Source: an uncultured bacterium (GTDB taxonomy: Bacteria; Vulcanimicrobiota; Xenobia; Xenobiales; Xenobiaceae). Taken from it: 64,000 nt of DNA. Below are positions 26,181-34,142 of the stretch, one piece after another. Location of the stretch: contig CAKUBG010000005.1 of the NCBI GenBank assembly GCA_934636825.1, positions 1 through 64,000 on the forward strand, in the 5' to 3' direction. How positions within the stretch are numbered: the stretch's first letter is position 1; each line of letters begins with the position of its first letter. Under the pieces are notes generated by a model. That model was given only the letters and a program-made list of their open reading frames with translations, was not told where the DNA came from and made no database searches. The position numbers were made by a program, and so were the translations under genes.

Positions 26181-27263
26181 GTGGGTATCGGAAGTATTTC
26201 TGGCAACTCTTTATATATAAATAATCAAGTTTCTGAAAGCTCTATCAGCCGTCCTGAGGGTTTCCAGGGCACAAGCAAAGATGTATTTGTACATGATGAC
26301 AACGCTCAGTTTGTCAAAGAACAAGATTTTGCCAAAGCTGGTCGTCTTTTCCAAAGTGTAAATCGCGAATCTCAGCAAGCTGATTCTACTTCCGGTGTAG
26401 TTACAATCCAAGGTGACAAAGTCAGCATGTTCAATGGTCGCAACGGCTACGATAAGAATTTCTTGGGCACTGAGCTTCCTTTACCTCAATTGGGCTCTTC
26501 CATTCAAGACAAAGTGGCTATGCGCACTGACAAGCCCGGTGAATGCGAACTTACCTACACCAACTATTCTGTTGTTATGAACAAAGATCGCAAGCAGTGC
26601 TTCTATGCTATTTGCAATATTGATGGCAACAGTCAGCATGCTGTCAAGCGTTCCGGCAACTGGACTTTGGATGGTCGTATTCCTCGCGAATATCAGCTGG
26701 GCGACGAAGCTTACAAGCGCAACAATATCGACAAAGGCCACATGGTTCGCCGCTTAGATCCTTGCTGGGGCAGCAATGCCGAGTTGGCCAGCCGCGATAC
26801 TTTCAGCTATTGCAACGCTTCTTTGCAGCATGCCGGTTTGAATCAAGATGAATGGTTGGCCTTGGAAGATCATGTACTCAATTCTGCCAAAGGTCAAAAA
26901 ATGAGCGTTATTACCGGCCCTATCTTCTCCGAGAGCGATCCTTGGTTCGACAATAACGGCAAGATGAAAGAACCGGCCCAGATTCCTATGAAATTCTTCA
27001 AAACTGTCGTTTGGGCTGACGAAAAAACTGGCAATTTGAAGAGCGCCTCTTTCATTCTTTCCCAAGAAGACATTATTAAAGAGGACGATACTATTAAGCT
27101 TAAAGGCGGCTTCGAACCCGGTCGTTTCGATATATACCAAGTGCCTCAAAAAGAAGTTGAGCGTCTTACCGATTTGCATTTCGGCAACATCGGCGACACT
27201 TGCAAAAAGGCTGTGCGTCTGACTGCTGAAAATAACTACGCTCCTGTAGGTTTAGACAAATAG
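26181..27263 (+). CDS. DNA/RNA non-specific endonuclease, tandem paralog 3
   Basis: 360 residues, starting at GTG 26181 with GGAG 10 bases upstream. N-terminal shared block, a Gln/Ser/Thr linker, then the NUC domain with DKGH at 184-187, MVRRLDPCWG, LNQDEW and VITGPIF. C-terminus differs from copies 1 and 2 (NNYAPVGLDK, shared with copy 6). No signal peptide. A two-residue insertion in the WADEKTGNLK loop is also shared with copy 6. Own upstream element and terminator. All catalytic residues are intact, so it should be active. Confidence 0.9.
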   Translation: MGIGSISGNSLYINNQVSESSISRPEGFQGTSKDVFVHDDNAQFVKEQDFAKAGRLFQSVNRESQQADSTSGVVTIQGDKVSMFNGRNGYDKNFLGTELPLPQLGSSIQDKVAMRTDKPGECELTYTNYSVVMNKDRKQCFYAICNIDGNSQHAVKRSGNWTLDGRIPREYQLGDEAYKRNNIDKGHMVRRLDPCWGSNAELASRDTFSYCNASLQHAGLNQDEWLALEDHVLNSAKGQKMSVITGPIFSESDPWFDNNGKMKEPAQIPMKFFKTVVWADEKTGNLKSASFILSQEDIIKEDDTIKLKGGFEPGRFDIYQVPQKEVERLTDLHFGNIGDTCKKAVRLTAENNYAPVGLDK

Positions 27264-27289
27264 TAAATTTTTAACCTACAGTTTGTCTG

Positions 27290-27330
27290 TACTCCACTCT
27301 TTGCTATCCGAGGAGTGGGGTATTTTTTTT
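27290..27330 (+). terminator. Terminator of nuclease 3
   Basis: TACTCCACTC (27290-27299) pairs with GAGTGGGGTA (27313-27322), then T8. Confidence 0.92.
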
Positions 27331-27383
27331 AGAAACGCCATTTTTATCGAAAAAATCGGTTTTAAATCGAGTTTTTGACTAGC

Positions 27384-27431
27384 TTGTTACAATTTTGTGC
27401 ACAAATAGTATTTTAAATTCTGTAGTATTTA
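27384..27431 (+). promoter_or_regulatory. Nuclease-cluster upstream element, copy 4
   Basis: TTGTTACA at 27384 and TAGTAT at 27423, again 39 bases apart, with TTTTAAATTCTG before TAGTAT. Confidence 0.65.
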
Positions 27432-27478
27432 TTAGTAAACAAGGTCTGGGGTGGGGAGAAAACTAGGGGTTGTTCACA

Positions 27479-28585
27479 ATGGGTATCGGAAGTATTTCTG
27501 GTAGTTCTTTATATACTAACACTCAAATCTCTGAAAGCTCTATTCGTCGTCCTGAAGGTTTCCAGGGTACTGGCAAAGACGTATTTGTACACGATGATAA
27601 CGCTCAGTTTGTCAAAGAGCAGGATTTCGCTAAGGCCGGTCGCCTTTTCCAAAGCTGCCAGCGCGAAGCTCAGCAAGCCAATCCTGAAGAGACTCAGCAA
27701 ACCAATATCATGTCTGCCGCTTCTGGTGTCGATATTGAGAGCGTCAATATGTTCGAAGGGCGTAACGGCTACGATAAGTCCTTCTTGGGCGTGGAGCTTC
27801 CTTTGCCCGGTTTAGGCGATTCTATTAAAGATAAAGTAGCCATGCGTACCGACGAACCCGGTAAGAGTGAGCTCACTTATACCAACTATTCCGTAGTAAT
27901 GAACAAAGAGCGCAAGCAGTGCTTCTACGCTATTTGTAATATCGACGGCAACAGCCACCAGAAAGTAAAACGCGATGGTAACTGGACTATCGACGGTCGT
28001 ATCCCTCGTGAATATCAATTAGGTAACGAAGCTTACGGCGGCAACAATATCGATAAGGGCCACATGGTTCGTCGTTTAGATCCTTGCTGGGGTGACGATC
28101 CTCTGCGCGCCAGCCGTGACACTTTCAGCTATTGCAATGCCACTTTGCAGCACGGCGCTTTGAACCAGAAAGAATGGCTCTGCTTAGAAAACCACGTTTT
28201 GGATAGCGCTACCACCGGTAAAGAAAAACAGAAGCTTACCGTTATCACCGGCCCAATCTTCTCTGACAACGATCCCAAGTTCGATAATAAGGGCAGAATG
28301 AAAGAAGCTACCCAGATCCCCATGAAGTTCTTCAAGACTGTGGTCTGGAACGATGGCGGCAAGCTCAAGAGCGCCTCTTTCGTACTCTCCCAAGAGGATA
28401 TTATCAACGGCGACCGCTCTCTCTTCAAGAGCAAAGGCGTCGATCCCGGCCGCTTCAGCGTCTACCAAGTGCCTCAGAAGCAACTTGAGCAAATGACCGA
28501 TTTGCATTTTGGTAATATCGGTGACATTACTGAGAAGCCTATGCGTTTGACTGCTGAGAACGACTACGCTCCTAAGTTAAGCTAA
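27479..28585 (+). CDS. DNA/RNA non-specific endonuclease, tandem paralog 4
   Basis: 368 residues from ATG 27479; this start is preferred to TTG 27470 because AGGGG then has a normal spacer and the protein begins MGIGSIS like its sisters. Long Gln/Asn/Glu linker (residues 60-85). The NUC domain has DKGH at 192-195, MVRRLDPCWG, LNQKEW and VITGPIF. A short insert (TTGKEKQ) lies before the VITGPIF strand. No signal peptide. Own upstream element and terminator. Confidence 0.9.
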   Translation: MGIGSISGSSLYTNTQISESSIRRPEGFQGTGKDVFVHDDNAQFVKEQDFAKAGRLFQSCQREAQQANPEETQQTNIMSAASGVDIESVNMFEGRNGYDKSFLGVELPLPGLGDSIKDKVAMRTDEPGKSELTYTNYSVVMNKERKQCFYAICNIDGNSHQKVKRDGNWTIDGRIPREYQLGNEAYGGNNIDKGHMVRRLDPCWGDDPLRASRDTFSYCNATLQHGALNQKEWLCLENHVLDSATTGKEKQKLTVITGPIFSDNDPKFDNKGRMKEATQIPMKFFKTVVWNDGGKLKSASFVLSQEDIINGDRSLFKSKGVDPGRFSVYQVPQKQLEQMTDLHFGNIGDITEKPMRLTAENDYAPKLS

Positions 28586-28607
28586 TATTTGCTTTTAGCT
28601 GAATAAG

Positions 28608-28643
28608 AAGCTGCTCGATTTTGATAAGTCGGGCAGCTTTTTC
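28608..28643 (+). terminator. Terminator of nuclease 4
   Basis: AAGCTGCTCGA (28608-28618) pairs with TCGGGCAGCTT (28629-28639), then TTTCT. Confidence 0.88.
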
Positions 28644-28694
28644 TAAACTGGGGAACTTTTTGGCTAACAAATAACAAGGAGGGGGAGATAAATA

Positions 28695-29801
28695 ATGGAG
28701 TCACTTTCGGTGGGAATAGGCAGCATTTCCAGCAATTCTTTATATATTAACACCCAGGTTTCTGAAAATAGTATCAGCCGCCCTGAAGGCTTTCAGGGAA
28801 CTGGTAAAGATGTTTTTGTGCGTGACGAGAATGCTCAGTTTGCCAAAGAACAAGAGTTCGCTAAAGCTGGTCGTCTTTTCCAAAGCTGTGGTCGCGAAGC
28901 TCAGCAAACCAATTCTGCTTCTTCTTTGATTTCTGTGCAAGGTGAGCCGGTAAGCATGTTTGAAGGGCGTAACGGCTACGACAAGTCTTTCTTAGGCGTA
29001 GAGCTTCCTTTGCCCAGCTTAGGTTCTTCTATTCAAAATAAAGTGGCCATGCGCACTGATAAACCCGGTGAGTGCGAACTTACCTATACCAACTACTCTG
29101 TAGTAATGAACAAAGAGCGCAAGCAATGTTTCTATGCTATTTGCAATATCGATGGTAAGGCTTCACGCAGTATAAAACGCGAAGGTACCTGGACTTTAGA
29201 TGGTCGTATTCCTCGTAAATATCAATTAGGTGATGAAGCTTATGGCGGTAATAGTATTGATCGCGGCCATATGGTGCGTCGCTTAGATCCTTGTTGGGGC
29301 CAAAATGCTAAATTAGCCGGCGAAGATACTTTCAGTTATTGCAACTCCGCTTTGCAACATGGTGGACTCAATAAAAAGGAATGGTTGCGTCTGGAAGATC
29401 ACGTTTTGAATTCGGCTCGCGGTTCCGGCCAAAAGATGACCGTTATTACTGGCCCTATCTTTGCCGATGATGATCCCAAATTCGACAATAAAGGCGCTAT
29501 GAAAGAAGCTACTCAAATTCCTTTACAGTTCTTCAAAACTGTAGTTTGGAACGAAAAAGGTACCTTAAAGAGCGCTTCCTTTATTCTCTCTCAGAAAGAT
29601 ATTATCAATAACGATAGTTCTCTCTTTAAAGCCAAGAAGAATAAGGGCAAAGGTTTCGATCCTGGTGAATTTAAAATTTACCAAGTTCCGCAGAAAGAAG
29701 TTGAGCGCCTTACCGATTTGCACTTTGGCAATATCGGTGATATTACCGAGACAGCTATGTGCTTGAGCGCCGACAATAATTATGCTCCTAAGCTGAACTA
29801 A
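28695..29801 (+). CDS. DNA/RNA non-specific endonuclease, tandem paralog 5
   Basis: 368 residues from ATG 28695, which has the strongest ribosome site of the cluster (AAGGAGGGGGAG); the start homologous to the sisters would be the GTG at 28710. NUC domain with DRGH at 189-192, MVRRLDPCWG, LNKKEW and VITGPIF, plus a Lys-rich insert (KAKKNKGKG) near residue 318. No signal peptide. Only about 50 bases separate it from the previous terminator and the shared 39-base upstream element is absent, so it may depend on read-through or a different promoter. Codon use is less C-ended than in copy 2. Confidence 0.9.
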   Translation: MESLSVGIGSISSNSLYINTQVSENSISRPEGFQGTGKDVFVRDENAQFAKEQEFAKAGRLFQSCGREAQQTNSASSLISVQGEPVSMFEGRNGYDKSFLGVELPLPSLGSSIQNKVAMRTDKPGECELTYTNYSVVMNKERKQCFYAICNIDGKASRSIKREGTWTLDGRIPRKYQLGDEAYGGNSIDRGHMVRRLDPCWGQNAKLAGEDTFSYCNSALQHGGLNKKEWLRLEDHVLNSARGSGQKMTVITGPIFADDDPKFDNKGAMKEATQIPLQFFKTVVWNEKGTLKSASFILSQKDIINNDSSLFKAKKNKGKGFDPGEFKIYQVPQKEVERLTDLHFGNIGDITETAMCLSADNNYAPKLN

Positions 29802-29828
29802 AGTATTCCGTTTAGCTACTATGTAGAC

Positions 29829-29878
29829 GTGCCGTCCGCTGTAAAGTTTTTTTTGCAGCGGACGGCACATCTTTTTAT
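29829..29878 (+). terminator. Terminator of nuclease 5
   Basis: A 13-bp perfect stem GTGCCGTCCGCTG/CAGCGGACGGCAC (29829-29868), then ATCTTTTTAT. Confidence 0.95.
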
Positions 29879-30241
29879 GTTAACCAAAAGTTCACAAAAA
29901 ATGAACATTTTTGCCTAATTGATTGCTAATATTTAGGAGAACGGGGGAGAAATTTATAAAGTGTTACTTGGCGTCAGCGTTTTTTTCTGTGCAATTGCAT
30001 ATGGCAGAGCGTTGGAGCTTAGCGACATGTGGGTGGGACATCACCTACTAAGAGAGAACTTGTGCTTTAAAGCTTTTTAAGGTGCAGTTCGTTAACATCT
30101 CACAAGCCTTAAATTAAGCATTTTTTGTTTACTTTAAGGAGCATGTCACGCCTGAAGATATTTTGTTTTTACAAAACATTTGGACTCAGGAATTTGACCT
30201 GTTTTAAGGCGAAACAGGTTTCGGTAATGGAGCAGATAAAA
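29879..30241. other. Long leader region before nuclease 6
   Basis: No gene recognised. ACATTTTTGCCTAATT at 29905-29920 matches the block before nucleases 2 and 3, and TAATAT at 29927-29932 could be a -10, but the TTGT...TAGTAT pair at 39 bases is absent. An in-frame extension back to 30125 (with AAGGAG one base before ATG 30143) is possible but gives a sequence unlike the sisters. Confidence 0.45.
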
Positions 30242-31321
30242 ATGGGAATTAACAGTATCTCTAGCAGCTCGTTATTTAACAATCCTCAGATGATTGAAAA
30301 TTCTGTCAGCCGTCCCGAAGGTTTCCAAGGAAGCAGCAAGGACGTGTTCGTTCATGACGACAACAGAGACTTTGCTAACGAGCAAGCCTTTGCCAGCGCC
30401 GGCAGACTTTTCAAGAGCCATGCCAGTGCTCAGGCTCAAAAGGCTGAGGGCCCCATCACTGTCCAAGGCGACGGCGTCAATATGTATCGCAATCGTGCCG
30501 GTTATGACAGCTCTTTCTTAGGCAAAGAGCTTCCTTTACCGGAGTTGGGCAGTTCCATTAAAGACAAAGTGGCTATGCGTACCGACAAGCCTGGCGAGTA
30601 TGTTTTACCATACACTCACTTCTCCATCGTTATGAATGGTGAGCGCAAACAGTGTTTCTACACCATTTCCAATATCGATGGTGCTACTCACCAAGACTTG
30701 CCCCGCAGCGGCAAATGGGAACTTGATGGTCGTATTCCCCGCGAGTGCCAGTTGGGCAATGAAGCCTACAGGAACAATGATATCGATAAGGGCCACATGG
30801 TGCGCCGCTTAGATCCTTGCTGGGGTAAAGAAGCCAAGCAAGCTAATAATGATACTTTTAGCTATTGCAACGCTACCTTACAGCATGCCGGTTTGAACCA
30901 AAAAGAGTGGTTAAACTTGGAAAATCATGTTCTTGACAGCGCGACCAGTGGTAATCAGAAGATGACCGTAATTACCGGTCCTATCTTCTCTGACGACGAT
31001 CCTAAGTTCACCAACAATGGAGCCATGAAGAAGCCCGTTCAGATTCCTATGCAGTTCTTCAAAACTGTAGTTTGGGCTGACGAGAAAACCGGCAACTTAA
31101 AGAGCGCTTCTTTCGTACTTTCTCAGAAAGATATTATTGAAAGCGATCATACGTTGGGTATTTCCAGCTTCGACCCCGATAAATTCAGTGTTTACCAGGT
31201 TCCTCAAAAGCAGCTTGAACAAATGACTGACTTGCACTTTGGCAATATCGGCGATATTACCGAAGAGCCGGTACGTTTGACTGCTGAAAACAACTTTGCC
31301 CCTCAGGGTCTCGACAAGTAA
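30242..31321 (+). CDS. DNA/RNA non-specific endonuclease, tandem paralog 6
   Basis: 359 residues from ATG 30242, which has GGAG 9 bases upstream and begins MGINSIS like its sisters; longer readings from ATG 30227 or from 30125 are possible. It is the most divergent copy (YVLPYTHFSIV and FYTISNIDG where the others have ELTYTNYSVV and FYAICNIDG, so one shared Cys is lost). NUC domain with DKGH at 182-185, MVRRLDPCWG, LNQKEW and VITGPIF. The C-terminus QGLDK and the WADEKTGNLK loop group it with copy 3. No signal peptide. Confidence 0.88.
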   Translation: MGINSISSSSLFNNPQMIENSVSRPEGFQGSSKDVFVHDDNRDFANEQAFASAGRLFKSHASAQAQKAEGPITVQGDGVNMYRNRAGYDSSFLGKELPLPELGSSIKDKVAMRTDKPGEYVLPYTHFSIVMNGERKQCFYTISNIDGATHQDLPRSGKWELDGRIPRECQLGNEAYRNNDIDKGHMVRRLDPCWGKEAKQANNDTFSYCNATLQHAGLNQKEWLNLENHVLDSATSGNQKMTVITGPIFSDDDPKFTNNGAMKKPVQIPMQFFKTVVWADEKTGNLKSASFVLSQKDIIESDHTLGISSFDPDKFSVYQVPQKQLEQMTDLHFGNIGDITEEPVRLTAENNFAPQGLDK

Positions 31322-31377
31322 GCAACAAGCTTTCGGTTTGTTGCTTTAGCTACGAGTCGAAACTTTAGCGCTTATTG

Positions 31378-31422
31378 AAGGCTGCTGCCGAGTTATCTTC
31401 TTTCTCGGTGGCAGCCTTTTCT
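31378..31422 (+). terminator. Terminator of nuclease 6
   Basis: AAGGCTGCTGCCGAG (31378-31392) pairs with CTCGGTGGCAGCCTT (31404-31418), then TTCTG. A smaller hairpin GCAACAA/TTTGTTGC precedes it at 31322-31344. Confidence 0.85.
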
Positions 31423-31539
31423 GTTACTGCGGTATAAAAGGGGAAAAAGTAGCCCTAATAGAACTAGGAGCCGCACAATTTTGTCAAAGGCGGAACCGTC
31501 TCCGGCAAATTTCCGCTTATATTTAGGAGTTTTTTTCTT

Positions 31540-32019
31540 ATGACCGATCCTGAAGCTATAAATCCTGAAGAAGAATCTTTAGAAGCCCCGGAATATCTTA
31601 ACAATTTAATGGATGAGCTCATTGTCTATGCCAAATATCATGATGAGCACATGGAAGCCGAATGGATTCCGGAAGAAAATGTTTTCCGCGTTTATCAGGA
31701 CGATCAGCCTGAAGTAGACGTTTTTATGGTAGACGTCGACGACGCTATGTACCATGAAGCTGAAGCTGTGGTAGTGGAAGCTGAAATTGGTGAATACAGT
31801 GAAGATTTAGATCCTGCTGAATTATTGCGCTTCTGCGACCAGAACCTTATTTACAGTCGCTTAATGATTAGTAAGGGCGATGGTTGCGAATATGTTATCT
31901 TACAAGCCGCTTGCCCGGTAAGTCAGCTTAGCGCAGCTCAATTAGATTGTATGATCCGTGAAGTATCTGTCTATTCCGGTGAGCTTAGCGAAGAAGATGA
32001 CGGAGAAGACGAAGAATAA
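31540..32019 (+). CDS. Acidic YbjN-like protein
   Basis: 159 residues, very acidic at both ends. The middle and C-terminal part (LLRFCDQNLIYSRLMISKGD, then a strand, then SQLSAAQLDCMIREV) matches the layout of YbjN/T3SS-chaperone-like domains, which often act as small protein-binding modules. AGGAG lies 9 bases before the ATG. The next gene starts 3 bases after the stop, so the two are an operon. Partner and function unknown. Confidence 0.6.
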   Translation: MTDPEAINPEEESLEAPEYLNNLMDELIVYAKYHDEHMEAEWIPEENVFRVYQDDQPEVDVFMVDVDDAMYHEAEAVVVEAEIGEYSEDLDPAELLRFCDQNLIYSRLMISKGDGCEYVILQAACPVSQLSAAQLDCMIREVSVYSGELSEEDDGEDEE

Positions 32020-32022
32020 ACT

Positions 32023-33318
32023 TTGAAAATATTTAGAGATCCCGTACACGAAGATATTTTTCTGCCTGATGAATTGATTGAACTTATAGATACGGTTCAA
32101 ATGCAAAGACTTCGAGGCATAAAGCAATTGGGTACGGCCTCTTTAGTTTATCCAGGAGCAGTTCACACTCGCTTTGAGCACAGTTTGGGCACTTGTCATC
32201 TGGCTCTAGCTCTTCTGAAAGTATTAGAAGAGTTTGGTACCAAGATAAGCGATTCCGAAAAGCTGGCTGTGGGTGCGACTGCTCTTTTGCATGATATAGG
32301 CCATATTCCCTTTGGTCATACTGTAGAAGACGAGCGGCGTATTTTCAGTCGCCACGATTCACCGGAGCGTTTTGAGCTATTTTTTAATAAACGCACTGAA
32401 TTAGGTAAAGTATTGCATAAGCTTAGTATAGCTGAGCCTGTAAAGAATATTCTCTGTGGCCAAGCTGATAAAGCTTGGCAGAGTGAACTTATTAGCGGCA
32501 TGTTTTGCGCCGATCTTTTAGATTATTTGGCTCGTGATGCTTTTTTCTGCGGCCTTTCGCAAAAATATGACAAACGCATTATACGCAGTTTGCGTACTGA
32601 CGGTAGCCATTTATATTTAGACTGCCAGAAAAATGGCGTAGTTAGAGAAGATTTAGTATCAGAAGTAATTAACTTATTGCGTTTGCGCTACTTTTTAACT
32701 GAACGCGTTTTCTTTCATCATACCAAGACCGCTTCTGGGGCCATGATTTCCAGAATTGTAGAACGCGCTTTAGAGCTTGGTTTAAAGCTTAAAGATATTT
32801 TGCCTTTGGGTGACGAGCGTCTTTTGGCCTATATTGAGTGGCATTTTGGTGATGATCCTCTAATTGTAAGGGTATTAAAAGCTTTCAGCTCGCGCAAGAT
32901 CTACAAACGCGCTTACGTTTTAACCAGGCGTATCGGCTATGAAAAAGAAGTTCAGCTGGTGGAGCGCTTTCATAACAAAGCTGAATTGCGCAAAGAAGCT
33001 GAAGAAAAACTTACTACTGAGCTTGGACTTGAGCCTGGAGAACTTATTGTCTACTGTCCTTCGGCTAATATGCAATTAAAAGAAGCCGAAGTTTTGGTAA
33101 AGATAGGGCCAGAAGAGCCGCGCTCACTAGCTTCTTTGCAATTGCCGGAAGTTAACGTACTACGTGACAAACATCGCAGTTTATGGCGCTTTTATGTTTT
33201 TGTAGCTCAGAAGCGTTGCTATAAGCTTAAACAAATTTCCCGCGCTTGTGAAACTTATTTCGGCTTGGAAAACCATTTGCCAGCGTTACAAAGCGCTCAG
33301 CTCTACATGAGTTTTTAG
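32023..33318 (+). CDS. HD-domain phosphohydrolase (SAMHD1/YwfO-like)
   Basis: 431 residues. Metal site pieces are all present: HTRFEHSLG near residue 48, LLHDIGHIPFGH at 89-100 with the HD pair, and DLLDYLARDAFFCG near 165. This is the arrangement of dNTP triphosphohydrolases and the YwfO group, which begins with the same RDPVHEDI-type stretch. Substrate cannot be read from sequence; dNTP hydrolysis is the closest precedent. Start is TTG 32023 with only a weak GAAGA upstream, 3 bases after the YbjN-like gene; no better start lies nearby. Confidence 0.82.
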   Translation: MKIFRDPVHEDIFLPDELIELIDTVQMQRLRGIKQLGTASLVYPGAVHTRFEHSLGTCHLALALLKVLEEFGTKISDSEKLAVGATALLHDIGHIPFGHTVEDERRIFSRHDSPERFELFFNKRTELGKVLHKLSIAEPVKNILCGQADKAWQSELISGMFCADLLDYLARDAFFCGLSQKYDKRIIRSLRTDGSHLYLDCQKNGVVREDLVSEVINLLRLRYFLTERVFFHHTKTASGAMISRIVERALELGLKLKDILPLGDERLLAYIEWHFGDDPLIVRVLKAFSSRKIYKRAYVLTRRIGYEKEVQLVERFHNKAELRKEAEEKLTTELGLEPGELIVYCPSANMQLKEAEVLVKIGPEEPRSLASLQLPEVNVLRDKHRSLWRFYVFVAQKRCYKLKQISRACETYFGLENHLPALQSAQLYMSF

Positions 33319-33355
33319 TCTGGCAAAAAAAGTTAAGTTTTTTTCTAAAAGGGTA

Positions 33356-33384
33356 TTGCATTATTTTAGCCGGGGTGGTATATT
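33356..33384 (+). promoter_or_regulatory. Promoter of the tRNA cluster
   Basis: TTGCAT (33356-33361), a 17-base spacer, TATATT (33379-33384), then 19 bases to the first tRNA. Confidence 0.7.
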
Positions 33385-33403
33385 AGCGGAGCCAGAGGAG
33401 TTC

Positions 33404-33479
33404 GGGCCCATAGCTCAGCGGTTAGAGCAGTTGGCTCATAACTAATTGGTCCCTGGTTCGAATCCAGGTGGGCCCACCA
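33404..33479 (+). tRNA. tRNA with CAT anticodon, probably Ile2 (lysidine type)
   Basis: Acceptor GGGCCCA/TGGGCCC, D-arm, anticodon loop CTCATAA, T-arm CCTGG-TTCGAAT-CCAGG and encoded CCA. CAT may read Met, or AUA after TilS modification. The TTGGTC variable region with GGTTAGAGCAG is like Ile2 tRNAs, but elongator Met cannot be excluded. Confidence 0.9.
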
Positions 33480-33512
33480 AGACCCCCTCGGTGTTCAGAA
33501 AGAAGTGTACAT

Positions 33513-33589
33513 GGCCCGGTGGTCTAGCGGTTTAGGACGCTGGCCTTTCAAGCCGGAGATCACGGGTTCGATTCCCGTCCGGGCTACCA
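33513..33589 (+). tRNA. tRNA-Glu (TTC)
   Basis: Acceptor stem starts GGCCCGG at 33513, with a G-T first pair; anticodon loop CTTTCAA; T-arm ACGGG-TTCGATT-CCCGT; encoded CCA. Confidence 0.93.
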
Positions 33590-33682
33590 CTTAAAACACT
33601 GTCCTTCATAGGGAAGGCGGTTAAATAGAATGAGAGGCTGATTTAGTTAAACAGCGTTTACTGAGAAGCTTCTCTTTTTTTT

Positions 33683-33759
33683 GGACGAGTAGCTCAGTTG
33701 GTTAGAGCACCTGCCTTACAAGCAGGGGGTCGGCGGTTCGAGTCCGTTCTCGTCCACCA
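33683..33759 (+). tRNA. tRNA-Val (TAC)
   Basis: Acceptor GGACGAG/CTCGTCC, anticodon loop CTTACAA, encoded CCA. A small GAGAAGCTTCTC palindrome followed by T8 (33663-33682) directly precedes it. Confidence 0.93.
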
Positions 33760-33767
33760 TAGGATAG

Positions 33768-33800
33768 GATCTTAACTCTAGTAGTTAGGGTCTTTTTTTT
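33768..33800 (+). terminator. Terminator of the tRNA cluster
   Basis: GATCTTAACT (33768-33777) pairs with AGTTAGGGTC (33783-33792) using G-T pairs, then T8. Confidence 0.85.
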
Positions 33801-33808
33801 ATTTTTTT

Positions 33809-33836
33809 TTGACATAGAGCATATTTTTAGTATCAT
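33809..33836 (+). promoter_or_regulatory. Promoter in front of the methyltransferase remnant
   Basis: TTGACA (33809-33814), 16-base spacer, TATCAT (33831-33836). It may now serve mtnP. Confidence 0.6.
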
Positions 33837-33876
33837 GTAGCGGTATTAAACAATTTTTGAAAGAGAACTAACTAAA

Positions 33877-34049
33877 TTGCTAAAGCCTTTAACTTGTGTA
33901 GAAATTTGCGCCGGAGCTGGCGGCCAGGCCTTGGGATTGGCTTTGATAGCAAAAAAACGGCCGCTTGCCGCATGATAGGTAATGCATTTCCACCACCAGT
34001 CGCCCAAGCTATAGGCCTTAAAATAAAGGAGTGTTTAGAAAACATTTAA
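33877..34049 (+). pseudogene. Remnant of a DNA cytosine-C5 methyltransferase
   Basis: From TTG 33877 one frame reads LKPLTCVEICAGAGGQALGL, the N-terminal SAM-binding motif I of C5-cytosine methyltransferases, and stops at TGA 33973. In another frame, from 33969, the sequence reads RMIGNAFPPPVAQAIGLKI and stops at TAA 34047-34049, which is the C-terminal motif X. The motifs that belong between them (catalytic PCQ, ENV and the target-recognition domain) are absent. This is a gene with a large internal deletion that also shifted the frame. It was probably a solitary or restriction-linked methylase acquired beside the tRNAs. Confidence 0.85.
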
Positions 34050-34142
34050 GCCTTAAAAAAGGCCGACTTTATTTTGGCTAGAATAGCGCCCGGAGCATTT
34101 GGGCGATGAATTAGTTCGCTCGGCTGAGAAAGGTTTTATTTT

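Noticed and set aside
23505..31321. Polymorphic-toxin locus with immunity genes
   Set aside because: No small immunity-like genes lie between the nucleases; each gap holds only a terminator and leader sequence.
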